Of a DNA stretch of 16,418 nucleotides, positions 1 through 7,250 are shown piece after piece (position 1 is the stretch's first letter; every line of letters starts with the position of its first letter). The DNA comes from Candidatus Woesearchaeota archaeon (lineage in GTDB: Archaea > Nanobdellota > Nanobdellia > Woesearchaeales > JAFCFN01). Where the stretch lies: NCBI GenBank assembly GCA_017609245.1, contig JAFCEI010000007.1, positions 1 to 16,418 of the forward strand. Reading direction: 5' to 3'. The translations under genes were made by a program, and so were the position numbers. The notes beneath the pieces were generated by a model that had not been told where the DNA came from, searched no databases, and worked only from the letters and a program-made list of their open reading frames with translations.

Positions 1-156
1 ATCGAAAATGGAAGTGATAAGCTAAATGAAAGGTATTTGCTTGGAAGGAACATGATAAGGAGCTTGCTTCTTTATTCTATAGTTGCTCTTGTTATTATGA
101 TTGTGTTCAATGCAATTGCTGCCAATATACTGACTGCTACACTGGCTGTAAACTAG
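1..156 (+). CDS. C-terminal end of unknown membrane protein (5' partial)
   Basis: Frame 1 is open from the window edge to a TAG at 154-156, giving 51 residues. A charged, polar stretch (IENGSDKLNERYLLGRN) is followed by a hydrophobic segment of about 27 residues (MIRSLLLYSIVALVIMIVFN onward) that should form one transmembrane helix near the C-terminus. The start and most of the protein lie outside the window, so the family cannot be named. The gene converges on the tRNA-Phe/SSB unit, ending 16 nt before the tRNA 3' end. It is read as real because the frame is open to the edge and ends just before the tRNA; a chance ORF remains possible. Confidence 0.6.
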   Translation: MENGSDKLNERYLLGRNMIRSLLLYSIVALVIMIVFNAIAANILTATLAVN

Positions 157-159
157 TTC

Positions 160-171
160 TAAGAAATAAAA
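160..171 (-). terminator. T-rich tract downstream of tRNA-Phe
   Basis: On the minus strand the tRNA 3' end is followed at once by TTTTATTTCTT. Archaeal RNA polymerase terminates at such T-rich non-template tracts, so this is the probable end of the SSB/tRNA transcript. No CCA is encoded after the discriminator base. Confidence 0.45.
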
Positions 172-282
172 TGGGGATGGAGGAATTTGAATCCTCGACA
201 CCTACGTGTCAGAGACCCTCTTTGACATTGGTCATTGAGGTTATCTTCAGCGTAGTGCTCTCCCAGGCTGAGCTACATCCCC
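172..282 (-). tRNA. tRNA-Phe (GAA) with a 37-nt intron
   Basis: The minus strand folds into a complete cloverleaf. Acceptor GGGGATG pairs with CATCCCC, D stem GCTC with GAGC, anticodon stem CTACG with CGTAG, and T stem GAGGA with TCCTC around loop TTCAAAT. The discriminator is A and CCA is not encoded. The joined anticodon loop is C-T-GAA-G-A, so the anticodon is GAA (Phe). Exon 1 is 245-282 and exon 2 is 172-207. The intron sits at the canonical archaeal position 37/38, and the mature tRNA is 74 nt before CCA addition. The gene lies 11 nt after the SSB stop on the same strand. No TATA box is seen at the expected distance, so it may be processed from the SSB transcript. Confidence 0.93.
208..244 (-). 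other. tRNA-Phe intron with bulge-helix-bulge-like ends
   Basis: This 37-nt insert separates G37 from A38. Exon bases C32-T-G-A35 can pair at three of four positions with TCTG near the intron 3' end (one U-U mismatch). That leaves 3-nt bulges A-G^A and A-C^A, cut after the second base, as expected for archaeal splicing endonuclease. Inside the intron CCTC pairs with GAGG, then a symmetric AA/AA loop, then TGAC pairs with GTCA around CAAT. The boundaries are fixed by the anticodon stem; the exact bulge geometry is inferred. Confidence 0.85.
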
Positions 283-293
283 AGAAAGAAGGA

Positions 294-707
294 TTATTCT
301 CCTTCTGACATGTCTTCTTCTTCAACAGCTGATTCTTCTTCTGGTGCTTCTTCTGCAGGAGCTTTTTCAGCAGGTGTTTCCTCTGCTGCAGGTTCAGCTG
401 GCGCTTCAGTTGCTTCTGCTTTTCCAATAACTTCTATTGAGCCGAATTTTCCTGTTGTCAGCTGCATCTCGCCCTGGAACTCGTTGACATAGCAGTTTTT
501 CAGCTGGAGCTTGTCTCCAACATTAACCTGGTCTACACTCTCGTTCCACAGTGTCAGCTTTACTTCTCCTGATGCATCTTTTACAGTAGCTGTTGCTACT
601 CTTCCAGATCTTCCAAATTTTTGGAATTCTCGCACGTCACTTTTGTCGATCACTTCAACTGTCAGATCGACATTGCCTTGTCTTGGCTGTAAATCTTTTA
701 TTTCCAT
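294..707 (-). CDS. ssb: Single-stranded DNA-binding protein, OB-fold with acidic tail
   Basis: A 137-aa protein with one OB-fold (about residues 1-95) and a 40-residue tail rich in Glu, Ala and Pro. It resembles the single-OB archaeal SSBs of the RPA/SOSS-B type (Sulfolobus SSB). The N-terminal DLQPRQGNVDLTVEVI and the strand DASGEVKLTLWNE are typical. W54, Y73 and F77 have the spacing of the three base-stacking aromatics reported for Sulfolobus SSB, though the alignment was made by eye. The protein should coat ssDNA in replication and repair, with the acidic tail recruiting partners. A GGAGG at 718-722 lies 10 nt before the ATG and a TATA box lies in the end of glyS. The tRNA-Phe gene follows after 11 nt. 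Confidence 0.88.
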   Translation of the reverse strand: MEIKDLQPRQGNVDLTVEVIDKSDVREFQKFGRSGRVATATVKDASGEVKLTLWNESVDQVNVGDKLQLKNCYVNEFQGEMQLTTGKFGSIEVIGKAEATEAPAEPAAEETPAEKAPAEEAPEEESAVEEEDMSEGE

Positions 708-717
708 TGTTTTCTTT

Positions 718-722
718 CCTCC
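718..722 (-). promoter_or_regulatory. Ribosome binding site of SSB gene
   Basis: GGAGG on the minus strand, 10 nt before the ATG at 707. It matches the archaeal anti-SD (CCTCC) and fixes the start. Confidence 0.7.
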
Positions 723-759
723 ACTTAAATTGAATATGAATTAGACTTGGTTTATCTGG

Positions 760-768
760 GTTTATAAA
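760..768 (-). promoter_or_regulatory. TATA box of SSB gene, overlapping the glyS stop
   Basis: The minus strand reads CTTTTATAAA, and the box shares bases with the TAA stop of glyS (762-764). Transcription would begin near 738, giving a leader of about 30 nt that carries the GGAGG. SSB and tRNA-Phe can therefore be transcribed independently of glyS. Confidence 0.5.
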
Positions 769-2279
769 AGTTTCCCTGCTTTTTCAAATTTAATTTCCTT
801 GTTCAGAAGCTGCGTCAGTACCTGTTTCAGCTCTCTTATCTTTACGCGGATCTGTTTTGTCGTGTCACGGTCTCTTATTGTTACATCCTGTTTTTTTAAT
901 GAATCAAAATCATATGTTATGCAGTAAGGTATGCCTATCTCATCTGCTCTTGCATATCTTCTTCCTACTGAGCCTGACTTGTCAAACTGTGCTGCGAATT
1001 CTGTTTTTATGTCTTCATAGACTTTTCTTGCCTGCTTTTCTATCTTATTCACCAAGGGGAATACTGCTATCTTAACTGGAGCTAGTTTTGGGTCAAGTTT
1101 TAACACGATATTTCCTCTCTTCTTGTCATCATCGTATGCGTCTATGAGAAATGTGAGGAAGGTGCGGTCAACACCTAATGAAGGCTCTGAAGCAACATAA
1201 GGGATTATCTTTTGTTTTGATTCTTCATCAAATATGCTTAGGTCTTTTTTTGAGTGAGTTGTGTGCTGCTGCATGTCAAACTGCTTCCTGTCTGCATTTC
1301 CCCACAGCTCTTTCCAGCCAAACGGATATTTGTATTCAATATCAAAGCAAGCTCCTGCATAATGGGCCAGCTCTTTGTTCAGGTGTTCCCTTAATCTCAG
1401 GTTTTTTGGGCTTATTCCCAAGTCTGTGAACCATCTGTATGAGATTGCAAGCCAGTAAGCATGCCACTGGTTTGCCAGGTTCTTGTCTGTCAGTTCTTTT
1501 ATTGTTGTCTGTTTTGCTTCTGTCTTGTTCTTTTCCTGCATGTCTGCTGAAAGCAGGTTTATCTTCATGTTTTGTGTTTTTTTGATGAACGGGCATTCAT
1601 CGAACCTGTCTGGGTGTGTGAAAAACTCTATCTCCATCTGCTCAAATTCTCTGCACCTGAACAAGAAGTCTCTTGGCGAAATCTCATTCCTGTACGCTTT
1701 TCCTATCTGAGCAATTCCAAACGGCAGCTTTAGCCTTGAGTTCTCTGCAACCAGCTTGAAATTTGTGAATATCAGCTGGGCTGTCTCTGGCCTGAGGTAG
1801 GCTGTGGATTTCTCATCCTGTATCGGGCCTACATTTGTCTTGAACATGAGATTAAATTCTTTCGGGGCTGAAAGTTCTCCCTGGCATTTAGGGCATTTGA
1901 GCTTGTGCTTTTCTATTGTCTTTTTGATGCCTTGTATATTAAGTCCTTCTGTTGAGACCTTTATTGCATCTTCTATCAGATGGTCTGCCCTGAACTGTTT
2001 TTTGCATTTTTTGCAGGTTATGATTATGTCTGAGAATGAATCAACATGGCCTGATGCTTTCCATACTTCAGGGTTTGCTATTATCGCTCCATCTATGCCG
2101 ACCATGTCTTCCCTATCCTGGACAAAAGTCTTCCACCAGCTGTTCTTGATGTTGTTTTTCAGCTCAACACCTAATGGACCATAGTCAAAGAAGCCTGCCA
2201 AACCTCCATATATCTCAGAATTAGGATATATCAGCCCTTTTTTCTTGCAAAATGTTGCTATGTCTTGTATTGATAGCAT
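762..2279 (-). CDS. glyS: Glycyl-tRNA synthetase (class II, alpha2, archaeal/eukaryotic type)
   Basis: A 505-aa class II synthetase that charges tRNA-Gly in the cytoplasm. The N-terminus (CKKKGLIYPNSEIYGGLAGF, then DYGPLGVELKNN) is the family signature. Four cysteines in two CxxC pairs (C89/C92 and C129/C132) form a probable zinc knuckle in the insertion domain. YLRPETAQ (161-168), motif 2 around R197/E199 (AYRNEISPR) and motif 3 near SLGVDRTFL form the active site. The last 100 residues, with VGRRYARADEIGIPYCITYD, are the anticodon-binding domain. The protein is somewhat shorter than many archaeal homologues. The ATG at 2279 lies about 27 nt from a TATA box, suggesting a leaderless mRNA. It shares orientation with rfcL upstream but has its own promoter. 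Confidence 0.97.
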   Translation of the reverse strand: MLSIQDIATFCKKKGLIYPNSEIYGGLAGFFDYGPLGVELKNNIKNSWWKTFVQDREDMVGIDGAIIANPEVWKASGHVDSFSDIIITCKKCKKQFRADHLIEDAIKVSTEGLNIQGIKKTIEKHKLKCPKCQGELSAPKEFNLMFKTNVGPIQDEKSTAYLRPETAQLIFTNFKLVAENSRLKLPFGIAQIGKAYRNEISPRDFLFRCREFEQMEIEFFTHPDRFDECPFIKKTQNMKINLLSADMQEKNKTEAKQTTIKELTDKNLANQWHAYWLAISYRWFTDLGISPKNLRLREHLNKELAHYAGACFDIEYKYPFGWKELWGNADRKQFDMQQHTTHSKKDLSIFDEESKQKIIPYVASEPSLGVDRTFLTFLIDAYDDDKKRGNIVLKLDPKLAPVKIAVFPLVNKIEKQARKVYEDIKTEFAAQFDKSGSVGRRYARADEIGIPYCITYDFDSLKKQDVTIRDRDTTKQIRVKIRELKQVLTQLLNKEIKFEKAGKLL

Positions 2280-2301
2280 ATTAGTTGTTTTGATGGTTTT
2301 G

Positions 2302-2310
2302 GTTTAAATA
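2302..2310 (-). promoter_or_regulatory. TATA box of glyS
   Basis: The minus strand reads CTATTTAAACC about 27 nt before the glyS ATG, in the 42-nt gap after rfcL. The spacing predicts transcription starting at or within a few bases of the ATG. Confidence 0.55.
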
Positions 2311-2321
2311 GTTTTTGGGTT

Positions 2322-3530
2322 TTACTTCCTCAACCACATCACTTCTTCATCATTCAATTCCAGCTCTTCTGCAATAACATCAGACTGTTCGGGGTTTTTC
2401 TGAAAGATGACTTGAAGATAAGGCAAAGTATCCTGAATTACCTGTCTTGATGAAGAATGTGTTTGCTCTGCTATCTTCTGGGCGATTGCCAGCCTTTTAG
2501 CATATTTCATCTTAGCTATCCACAATTTAAGAATCCTTGTTGTCGGCTTGTACTGGACAAACTCTTTATATTTGGAATCTTTTGAGACTGCAACGCCTGC
2601 TGTCAATAAAGCATTGATATATACCAAAAATCTCCAGTGCTGCCATCTTCTGATCCTTCTTGAAAAGACATCTGCTTTGCTCAAACAATCATAAGCACGT
2701 GCTAAATCTTCTGGCTTCTTATACTCCTTAGGCAGGTTCTCATCAATCCACAACAGTGATTTGTCCAAATCCTCAGGAACATTATCTAAAGCAGATATTG
2801 CAATCTTAGGGTCTGTTGTCTTGAATATCTTTATCAGAGCGTTCATGATAGTATCCATCTTATTCCTGTCTGACAGTTCTGCAACATTTCCTCTTTCTAA
2901 TCTTTTGGTATTCACTGTCAATATCTCCAGGTCATTGATCGCTGCTCTTATGTCGCCAGCAACTTTCATCGAAAGCGCTGTCAATGCCTGGTCATCATAT
3001 TTTATCTTTTCTCTTATGCATATCTTTTTCAGAACACTCTGTATTGTCTTGAAATCAAGAGGGTTTAACTGGACTAATAATGATTTTTTTCTCAATGTTT
3101 TCATCTTCTTGTCCCACGGGTCAGCTGCTGTTGCGATTATGGGAAATGTAGAGTTATCGATCAAAGATGTCAAAGCCTGCATGCCTCCGAAGTCTTTTCT
3201 TCCTGACAATCCATCCACTTCATCAACCAGGATTATCTTGCCTTTTGAGAACAGGCTTTGCTGTTTTATTGCTGAGCCTAATTTCAGGTTAATCTGCTCT
3301 TTGTTACGAAAATCAGATGCATTGACTTCAATTATCTCTAAGCCCAGTTCATTTGCAAGAGCATAAGGAAGTGACGTCTTTCCGCAGCCAGTAGGGCCAT
3401 ATACCAGTGCTGCTTTTGCTTTTTGACTTTTAAAATTAATTATCCAGTTCTTCAGCAGCTTTACAGCTGTGTCCTGCCCATAGATTTCAGAAGTTGTTTT
3501 AGGCCTGTGTCTTATAGTAAATGGTAACAT
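2322..3530 (-). CDS. rfcL: Replication factor C large subunit (clamp loader)
   Basis: A 402-aa AAA+ ATPase of the archaeal RfcL family, which with RfcS loads the PCNA clamp at primer-template junctions. The start MLPFTIRHRPKT is typical (LPW-x-x-KYRPK in relatives). Walker A is GPTGCGKTS (45-53) and Walker B is IILVDEVDG (99-107). The sensor 1 region reads TAADPWDKKMKTLR, with Ala where TND or TNN is usual; this may be natural variation. The C-terminal half is the helical collar. The C-terminus (ELNDEEVMWLRK) shows no obvious PIP box. The ATG at 3530 was chosen over an in-frame GTG at 3536 because it begins the conserved N-terminus and follows GGGGGTGG closely; the GTG lies inside that SD-like run. 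Confidence 0.95.
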   Translation of the reverse strand: MLPFTIRHRPKTTSEIYGQDTAVKLLKNWIINFKSQKAKAALVYGPTGCGKTSLPYALANELGLEIIEVNASDFRNKEQINLKLGSAIKQQSLFSKGKIILVDEVDGLSGRKDFGGMQALTSLIDNSTFPIIATAADPWDKKMKTLRKKSLLVQLNPLDFKTIQSVLKKICIREKIKYDDQALTALSMKVAGDIRAAINDLEILTVNTKRLERGNVAELSDRNKMDTIMNALIKIFKTTDPKIAISALDNVPEDLDKSLLWIDENLPKEYKKPEDLARAYDCLSKADVFSRRIRRWQHWRFLVYINALLTAGVAVSKDSKYKEFVQYKPTTRILKLWIAKMKYAKRLAIAQKIAEQTHSSSRQVIQDTLPYLQVIFQKNPEQSDVIAEELELNDEEVMWLRK

Positions 3531-3563
3531 TTCCACCCCCTGTCTTGGTTCTAAACACTTCAG

Positions 3564-3573
3564 ATATAAATAG
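3564..3573 (-). promoter_or_regulatory. TATA box of rfcL
   Basis: The minus strand reads CTATTTATAT about 38 nt before the rfcL ATG. Transcription would start near 3543, leaving a leader of about 13 nt that holds the GGGGGTGG. It lies back to back with the valS promoter. Confidence 0.55.
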
Positions 3574-3593
3574 CTTTGGTTTAGGGCAAAAAC

Positions 3594-3602
3594 TTTATAA
3601 AA
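3594..3602 (+). promoter_or_regulatory. TATA box of valS
   Basis: ACTTTATAAAACC is centred about 25 nt before the valS ATG at 3623, with no Shine-Dalgarno sequence between. This is the arrangement of a leaderless archaeal mRNA. Confidence 0.6.
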
Positions 3603-3622
3603 CCACAGATTAAAGCTTTGTT

Positions 3623-6058
3623 ATGGAATTGCCTAAGAGATATGATGCAAAAGAGGCTGAGAAAAAGTGGTCAAAGTTTTGGGAAAAAGAAAAAATATAC
3701 AAGTTTAACCCAAGGTCAAAATCAGAAATATATTCTATTGATACTCCACCGCCATATGCTTCTGCAGGTCACCTGCATGTAGGCCATGCTTTATCTTACA
3801 CGCAATTTGAGATAATGGCAAGAGTTATGAGGTTATTAGGCAAGAATGTTTATTTTCCTCCTGGCTTTGATGATAATGGTCTGCCAACTGAAAAATATGT
3901 TGAAGAAAAACTGGGAATAAACAAGGCAAAGACGAATCGTGCAGAGTTCAGGAAATTGTGCTTAAAAGAATCCCAGAAGGTTGAGAAGATCTATGCTGAA
4001 AATGTTTTCAAAAAACTGGGGCATAGCTATGACTGGGATCTGTTATACACAACTATCTCACCAGAAGCCCAGAGAGTTTCCCAAAATGTTTTCTTAAAGC
4101 TGGTCAAGAAAGGAGACTGCTACAGAAAAGAAGAGCCAGTAATCTGGTGCCCTCATCATGAAACTGCATTAGCACAGGCAGAGGTTGAGGACCTTACCAG
4201 AAATACTAAACTAAATTATATTGATTTTGACATTGCTGACAGCAATGAAAAAGCTCTTATTGCTACAACAAGGCCTGAATTTCTGGCTGCATGCGTGGGC
4301 ATATTTGTCAATCCAAAAGACAAGCGATACCAAGACCTTGTTGGCAAGGAATTGATCGTTCCATTGTTCAATCACAAGGTGAAGATCAGAACAGATGAAA
4401 AGGTTGACAAGGATTTTGGAACAGGGATTGTGATGATATGCACGTTTGGGGACAATACAGACATAGAGTGGTGGAAAAAATACAAATTAGAATTAAAAAA
4501 TCTCCTGAACAAAGACGGAACACTTACTGATATTGCAGGCAGATACGCTGGCATGAAGATTGATGAAGCTAAAGAAGCTATCATGGATGACCTGGACAAA
4601 GAGGGCAGGCTGAAAAAACAGGAAAAGCTGCAGCAGACAGTCGGTAGCTGCTGGAGATGCGGCACACCTGTAGAATACATTGTGACAAAGCAGTGGTTTA
4701 TCAAGACTCTTGATTACAAAAAGGCCCTCATCAAGAGAGGGAGAGAGGTCAAATGGTATCCTGATTTTATGAGGGTCAGGTTTGAGAACTGGGTAGAGAA
4801 TCTTGGATGGGACTGGATCATATCAAGGCAGAGATATTATGGTGTGCCTATACCTGCATGGTATTGTGATGAGTGCGATGAGCTCATTGTTGCTTCTGAA
4901 GATGAGCTTCCAATAGACCCTATGGAAGTCAAAAAAAGATGCCCTAAATGCAAAAAGCAGGCAAGAGCTGATGCTGATGTATTTGACACGTGGATGACAT
5001 CATCAAACACTCCAGAGGTCTCTTCAAGGTGGCTGGAAAAGCCAGAACAGTACAAAAAGATAGCACCAATGTCTTTAAGGCCCCAATCACATGACATTAT
5101 CAGGACATGGGCATTTTACACAATATTGAAAAGCCATCTGCTGTTCAAAAGAATCCCCTGGAAAGACCTTATCATAAACACATTTGTTCTGGATCCAAAA
5201 GGCAGAGGGATGAGCAAGAGCAAAGGCAATGCTGTGTGGGCAGACGATCTTATAGAAAAATATGGTGTTGATGCTTTCAGATATTGGGTTGGCTCTGCAG
5301 GGATTGGAAATGACCTGCCATTCAAAGAGCAGGAACTGGTTGCTGGAGAGAGATTTTTGATAAAGTTGTGGAATGCTTCAAAATTTGTTTTCATGCATCT
5401 GAAAGGATACAGGCATAACAAGCCTAAAAAGATCGAAGCTATGGATGCATGGATGCTTAACAAGATCGCTAAATTGTCTGAAGACATCAAAAACTCCTAT
5501 GAAAGATATAATATAGCTGATGCAAGAAAAAGAGCAGAGGTATTTTTCTGGCATGATTTCTGCGATGATTATCTTGAGATTGTTAAAGACAGGCTGTACA
5601 ATCCTGATAAGAGAGGGGATGATTCAAGAAAATCTGCACAATATACGCTTTATCATTCTTTGCTGGCAATACTGAAGTTCATGGCTCCGATTGTTCCTTT
5701 TATAACAGAAGAGATCTACCAAAGCTATTTTAAGAATAGCGAAAAAGACAAAAGCATACATATCTCAAGATGGCCTGAGTTTGATAGAGATGTGATTGAT
5801 AAAAAGGTTGAGGATGAAGGTAATCTGGCTGTTGACATAATCGGGATTGTGAGAAAAGAAAAAGCTGCTAAAAATAAATCTCTTAAAGAACCTGTCAAAA
5901 GACTTGGCATAACCTGCTCTAAAGCTGTTGAAAAAGGTTTAGTTCCTGTATTGGATGATATCAAAGCAGTTACAAAAGCAGAGGACATTGTGTTTGAAAA
6001 TGGAATGAATATTCCATCAAATGTCAACAATGAAGTTAAAATTGGTATTTTTTTCTAA
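3623..6058 (+). CDS. valS: Valyl-tRNA synthetase
   Basis: An 811-aa class I synthetase charging tRNA-Val. The N-terminus (YDAKEAEKKWSKFWEKEKIY) and PPPYASAGHLHVGHALSY mark ValRS; the HIGH motif is HVGH at 52-55. FPPGFDDNGLPTE follows, as in archaeal ValRS. The editing (CP1) domain includes WCPHHETALAQAEVED and ATTRPEFL. Cys pairs (CWRCG, CDECD, CPKCKKQARADADVFDTW) suggest zinc sites. The KMSKS loop is GMSKS at 529-533, with Gly for the first Lys. The C-terminal half is the anticodon-binding helical domain (ISRWPEFD near its end). The length is within the archaeal range and no C-terminal coiled-coil arm is obvious. A T7 run overlaps the last codons (6048-6054) and may terminate transcription. 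Confidence 0.97.
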   Translation: MELPKRYDAKEAEKKWSKFWEKEKIYKFNPRSKSEIYSIDTPPPYASAGHLHVGHALSYTQFEIMARVMRLLGKNVYFPPGFDDNGLPTEKYVEEKLGINKAKTNRAEFRKLCLKESQKVEKIYAENVFKKLGHSYDWDLLYTTISPEAQRVSQNVFLKLVKKGDCYRKEEPVIWCPHHETALAQAEVEDLTRNTKLNYIDFDIADSNEKALIATTRPEFLAACVGIFVNPKDKRYQDLVGKELIVPLFNHKVKIRTDEKVDKDFGTGIVMICTFGDNTDIEWWKKYKLELKNLLNKDGTLTDIAGRYAGMKIDEAKEAIMDDLDKEGRLKKQEKLQQTVGSCWRCGTPVEYIVTKQWFIKTLDYKKALIKRGREVKWYPDFMRVRFENWVENLGWDWIISRQRYYGVPIPAWYCDECDELIVASEDELPIDPMEVKKRCPKCKKQARADADVFDTWMTSSNTPEVSSRWLEKPEQYKKIAPMSLRPQSHDIIRTWAFYTILKSHLLFKRIPWKDLIINTFVLDPKGRGMSKSKGNAVWADDLIEKYGVDAFRYWVGSAGIGNDLPFKEQELVAGERFLIKLWNASKFVFMHLKGYRHNKPKKIEAMDAWMLNKIAKLSEDIKNSYERYNIADARKRAEVFFWHDFCDDYLEIVKDRLYNPDKRGDDSRKSAQYTLYHSLLAILKFMAPIVPFITEEIYQSYFKNSEKDKSIHISRWPEFDRDVIDKKVEDEGNLAVDIIGIVRKEKAAKNKSLKEPVKRLGITCSKAVEKGLVPVLDDIKAVTKAEDIVFENGMNIPSNVNNEVKIGIFF

Positions 6059-6073
6059 AAAATAACAAAAACG

Positions 6074-6081
6074 TTTATATA
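6074..6081 (+). promoter_or_regulatory. TATA box of the 114-aa orphan gene
   Basis: CGTTTATATATTA lies 15-25 nt after the valS stop. Transcription would start near 6104, giving a leader of about 32 nt. Confidence 0.5.
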
Positions 6082-6120
6082 TTACCATAATTTGCTATAT
6101 TTTTGTTCTAAAATTTAGAT

Positions 6121-6130
6121 GGAGAGTGAT
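6121..6130 (+). promoter_or_regulatory. Strong Shine-Dalgarno of the 114-aa orphan gene
   Basis: GGAGAGTGAT is close to the archaeal consensus GGAGGTGAT and lies 5 nt before the ATG at 6136. It supports translation of this otherwise unrecognised gene. Confidence 0.65.
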
Positions 6131-6135
6131 TTGAT

Positions 6136-6480
6136 ATGAAAAAAAACTTGATTGTAGAAAAAAATCTGGAAACATATCTTAGAAAAGAGCTGGGATATGG
6201 CAGAAAAGAGATAGAGAGCACAATGAAGTGCCCAGAAGCAGTAAAATTTTTGCTTGAAGATGCAGCACACAGAATAATGACCAAAAGAGCGGCATATAAA
6301 AAAACAGATATACTGAATCTTGCAAAAAGCAAGGAACTTGTCAGTTATGAATCAGAATTTGTAGAAGATGAGATGAAAGCAGATACAAGAGATTATTTTG
6401 ATCTGCTTAATGCCAATATGGACTTGAATGGGCTTATCCCTTCTTCAAGAAGAAAGGGTTTTGTTTATTCGATGGGATAA
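6136..6480 (+). CDS. Small hypothetical protein, 114 aa
   Basis: The family is not recognised. The 114-aa product is charged and looks mainly helical, with no transmembrane segment, signal peptide, cysteine pair or known catalytic motif. The N-terminal part is Lys-rich (MKKNLIVEKNLETYLRKEL). A central stretch, MTKRAAYKKTDILNLAKS, could be a helix-turn-helix-like unit, but this is only an impression. The C-terminus ends in basic SSRRKGFVYSMG. Coding is supported by its own TATA box and a near-consensus Shine-Dalgarno. The gene converges on the next one, with 15 nt between stops. A nucleic-acid-binding role is possible given the basic patches but is not shown. Confidence 0.75.
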   Translation: MKKNLIVEKNLETYLRKELGYGRKEIESTMKCPEAVKFLLEDAAHRIMTKRAAYKKTDILNLAKSKELVSYESEFVEDEMKADTRDYFDLLNANMDLNGLIPSSRRKGFVYSMG

Positions 6481-6482
6481 TC

Positions 6483-6503
6483 TTATTTTTTTATTTTATT
6501 TTT
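6483..6503 (+). terminator. T-rich tract between convergent genes
   Basis: The plus strand is nearly all T just after the stop at 6480 (TTATTTTTTTATTTTATTTTT). It suits intrinsic archaeal termination of the 114-aa gene. It extends a few bases into the 3' end of the opposing coding sequence. Confidence 0.45.
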
Positions 6504-7179
6504 CTGATTCTTTCATCAAGACATAACTTTTGTTTTTGTATTCATGCATATAGTCTACAAGAGACTGCAGATTCAATCCCAGAGCTTTCATGATCTCTTT
6601 TGCTTTGGCCTGGTTATTTTCCAGGAAATATATTTCAGCTGCAAGGCCTGGCAATCTCATGTTTTCTGCAACAATTGCTTTTTGATTGCTTATTGTCTGT
6701 TTTGAAACATAATCTCTTATTGCCTCTTTTTTGTTTGCGAATTTGTTTGTTTTTTTAGAGAGCATCCTTTGTGTTAGTTGTTGCATATATCCCTTATCTG
6801 GGATTGCATCCTGACATACTTCCATGAAATAGCTGTGGTCTTTTTCAGCTTTCTTGATCTCATAATCACACATTTTAATCTGCTCTTTTGCCTTCTCTTT
6901 CAGCTTTTCTAGTCTTTCACGGGCAGATCTGTCAATAGTTGTCCCTATGCTCTTAGCTTTCTCAGACATGCTCACGTAACGCTTATTTTTCGCTTCTTTA
7001 AGCAGGTCTGCTGCCTTCTCAAACCATCCTATCTCTGCATAGAGCTCAGCAGCTTCTGCAGAATAATTTATGTGGGCCTGGGTATTTTTTGGGTGGCTGT
7101 TTATAATAAGCTCTAGCTCTACAGCTGCCCTGCCTTTTTGCCCTTTTTCTTCTAGTTCTTTAATTCTGTCAGGTATCAT
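6496..7179 (-). CDS. Helical TPR-like protein with coiled-coil centre, unknown function
   Basis: A 227-aa soluble, helix-rich protein. Residues 1-65 resemble tetratricopeptide-type helix pairs (AAVELELIINSHPKNTQAHI, then AAELYAEIGWFEKAADLL). Residues about 75-115 are strongly charged and probably coiled coil (SARERLEKLKEKAKEQIKMC). A C-terminal helical hairpin (MRLPGLAAEIYFLENNQAKA) again looks repeat-like. No enzyme motif is seen; an adaptor or scaffold role is inferred from the fold only. The ATG at 7179 was chosen. An in-frame GTG at 7188 would add three residues and sits almost exactly where transcription should start, so a leaderless GTG start is the alternative. Confidence 0.78.
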   Translation of the reverse strand: MIPDRIKELEEKGQKGRAAVELELIINSHPKNTQAHINYSAEAAELYAEIGWFEKAADLLKEAKNKRYVSMSEKAKSIGTTIDRSARERLEKLKEKAKEQIKMCDYEIKKAEKDHSYFMEVCQDAIPDKGYMQQLTQRMLSKKTNKFANKKEAIRDYVSKQTISNQKAIVAENMRLPGLAAEIYFLENNQAKAKEIMKALGLNLQSLVDYMHEYKNKSYVLMKESEK

Positions 7180-7209
7180 ATAAAACACATATAGAAGAAG
7201 TTTTATGGC

Positions 7210-7217
7210 TTTTTAAA
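7210..7217 (-). promoter_or_regulatory. TATA box of the TPR-like gene
   Basis: The minus strand reads AGGTTTAAAAAGCC, about 25 nt before 7188. It predicts a transcript with no leader or one of under 10 nt. Confidence 0.5.
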
Positions 7218-7250
7218 CCTTTTGGTTATATACTACTTAGAGGTAGTGAA

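Noticed and set aside
209..427. Lys/Gln-rich minus-strand frame overlapping tRNA-Phe and SSB
   Set aside because: It runs through the tRNA and is a shadow of the repetitive acidic tail in another frame.
310..492. Ser/Ala-rich plus-strand frame opposite the SSB tail
   Set aside because: It is the antisense image of the Glu/Ala/Pro-rich SSB tail. The SSB frame has a recognisable OB-fold, Shine-Dalgarno and TATA box.
2761..3366. Long 201-aa plus-strand frame inside rfcL
   Set aside because: It is antisense to clear AAA+ motifs, has no promoter or Shine-Dalgarno, and shows no recognisable domain.
3531..3536. GTG at 3536 as the rfcL start
   Set aside because: The conserved N-terminus begins at ATG 3530 and the GTG lies inside the Shine-Dalgarno-like G run.
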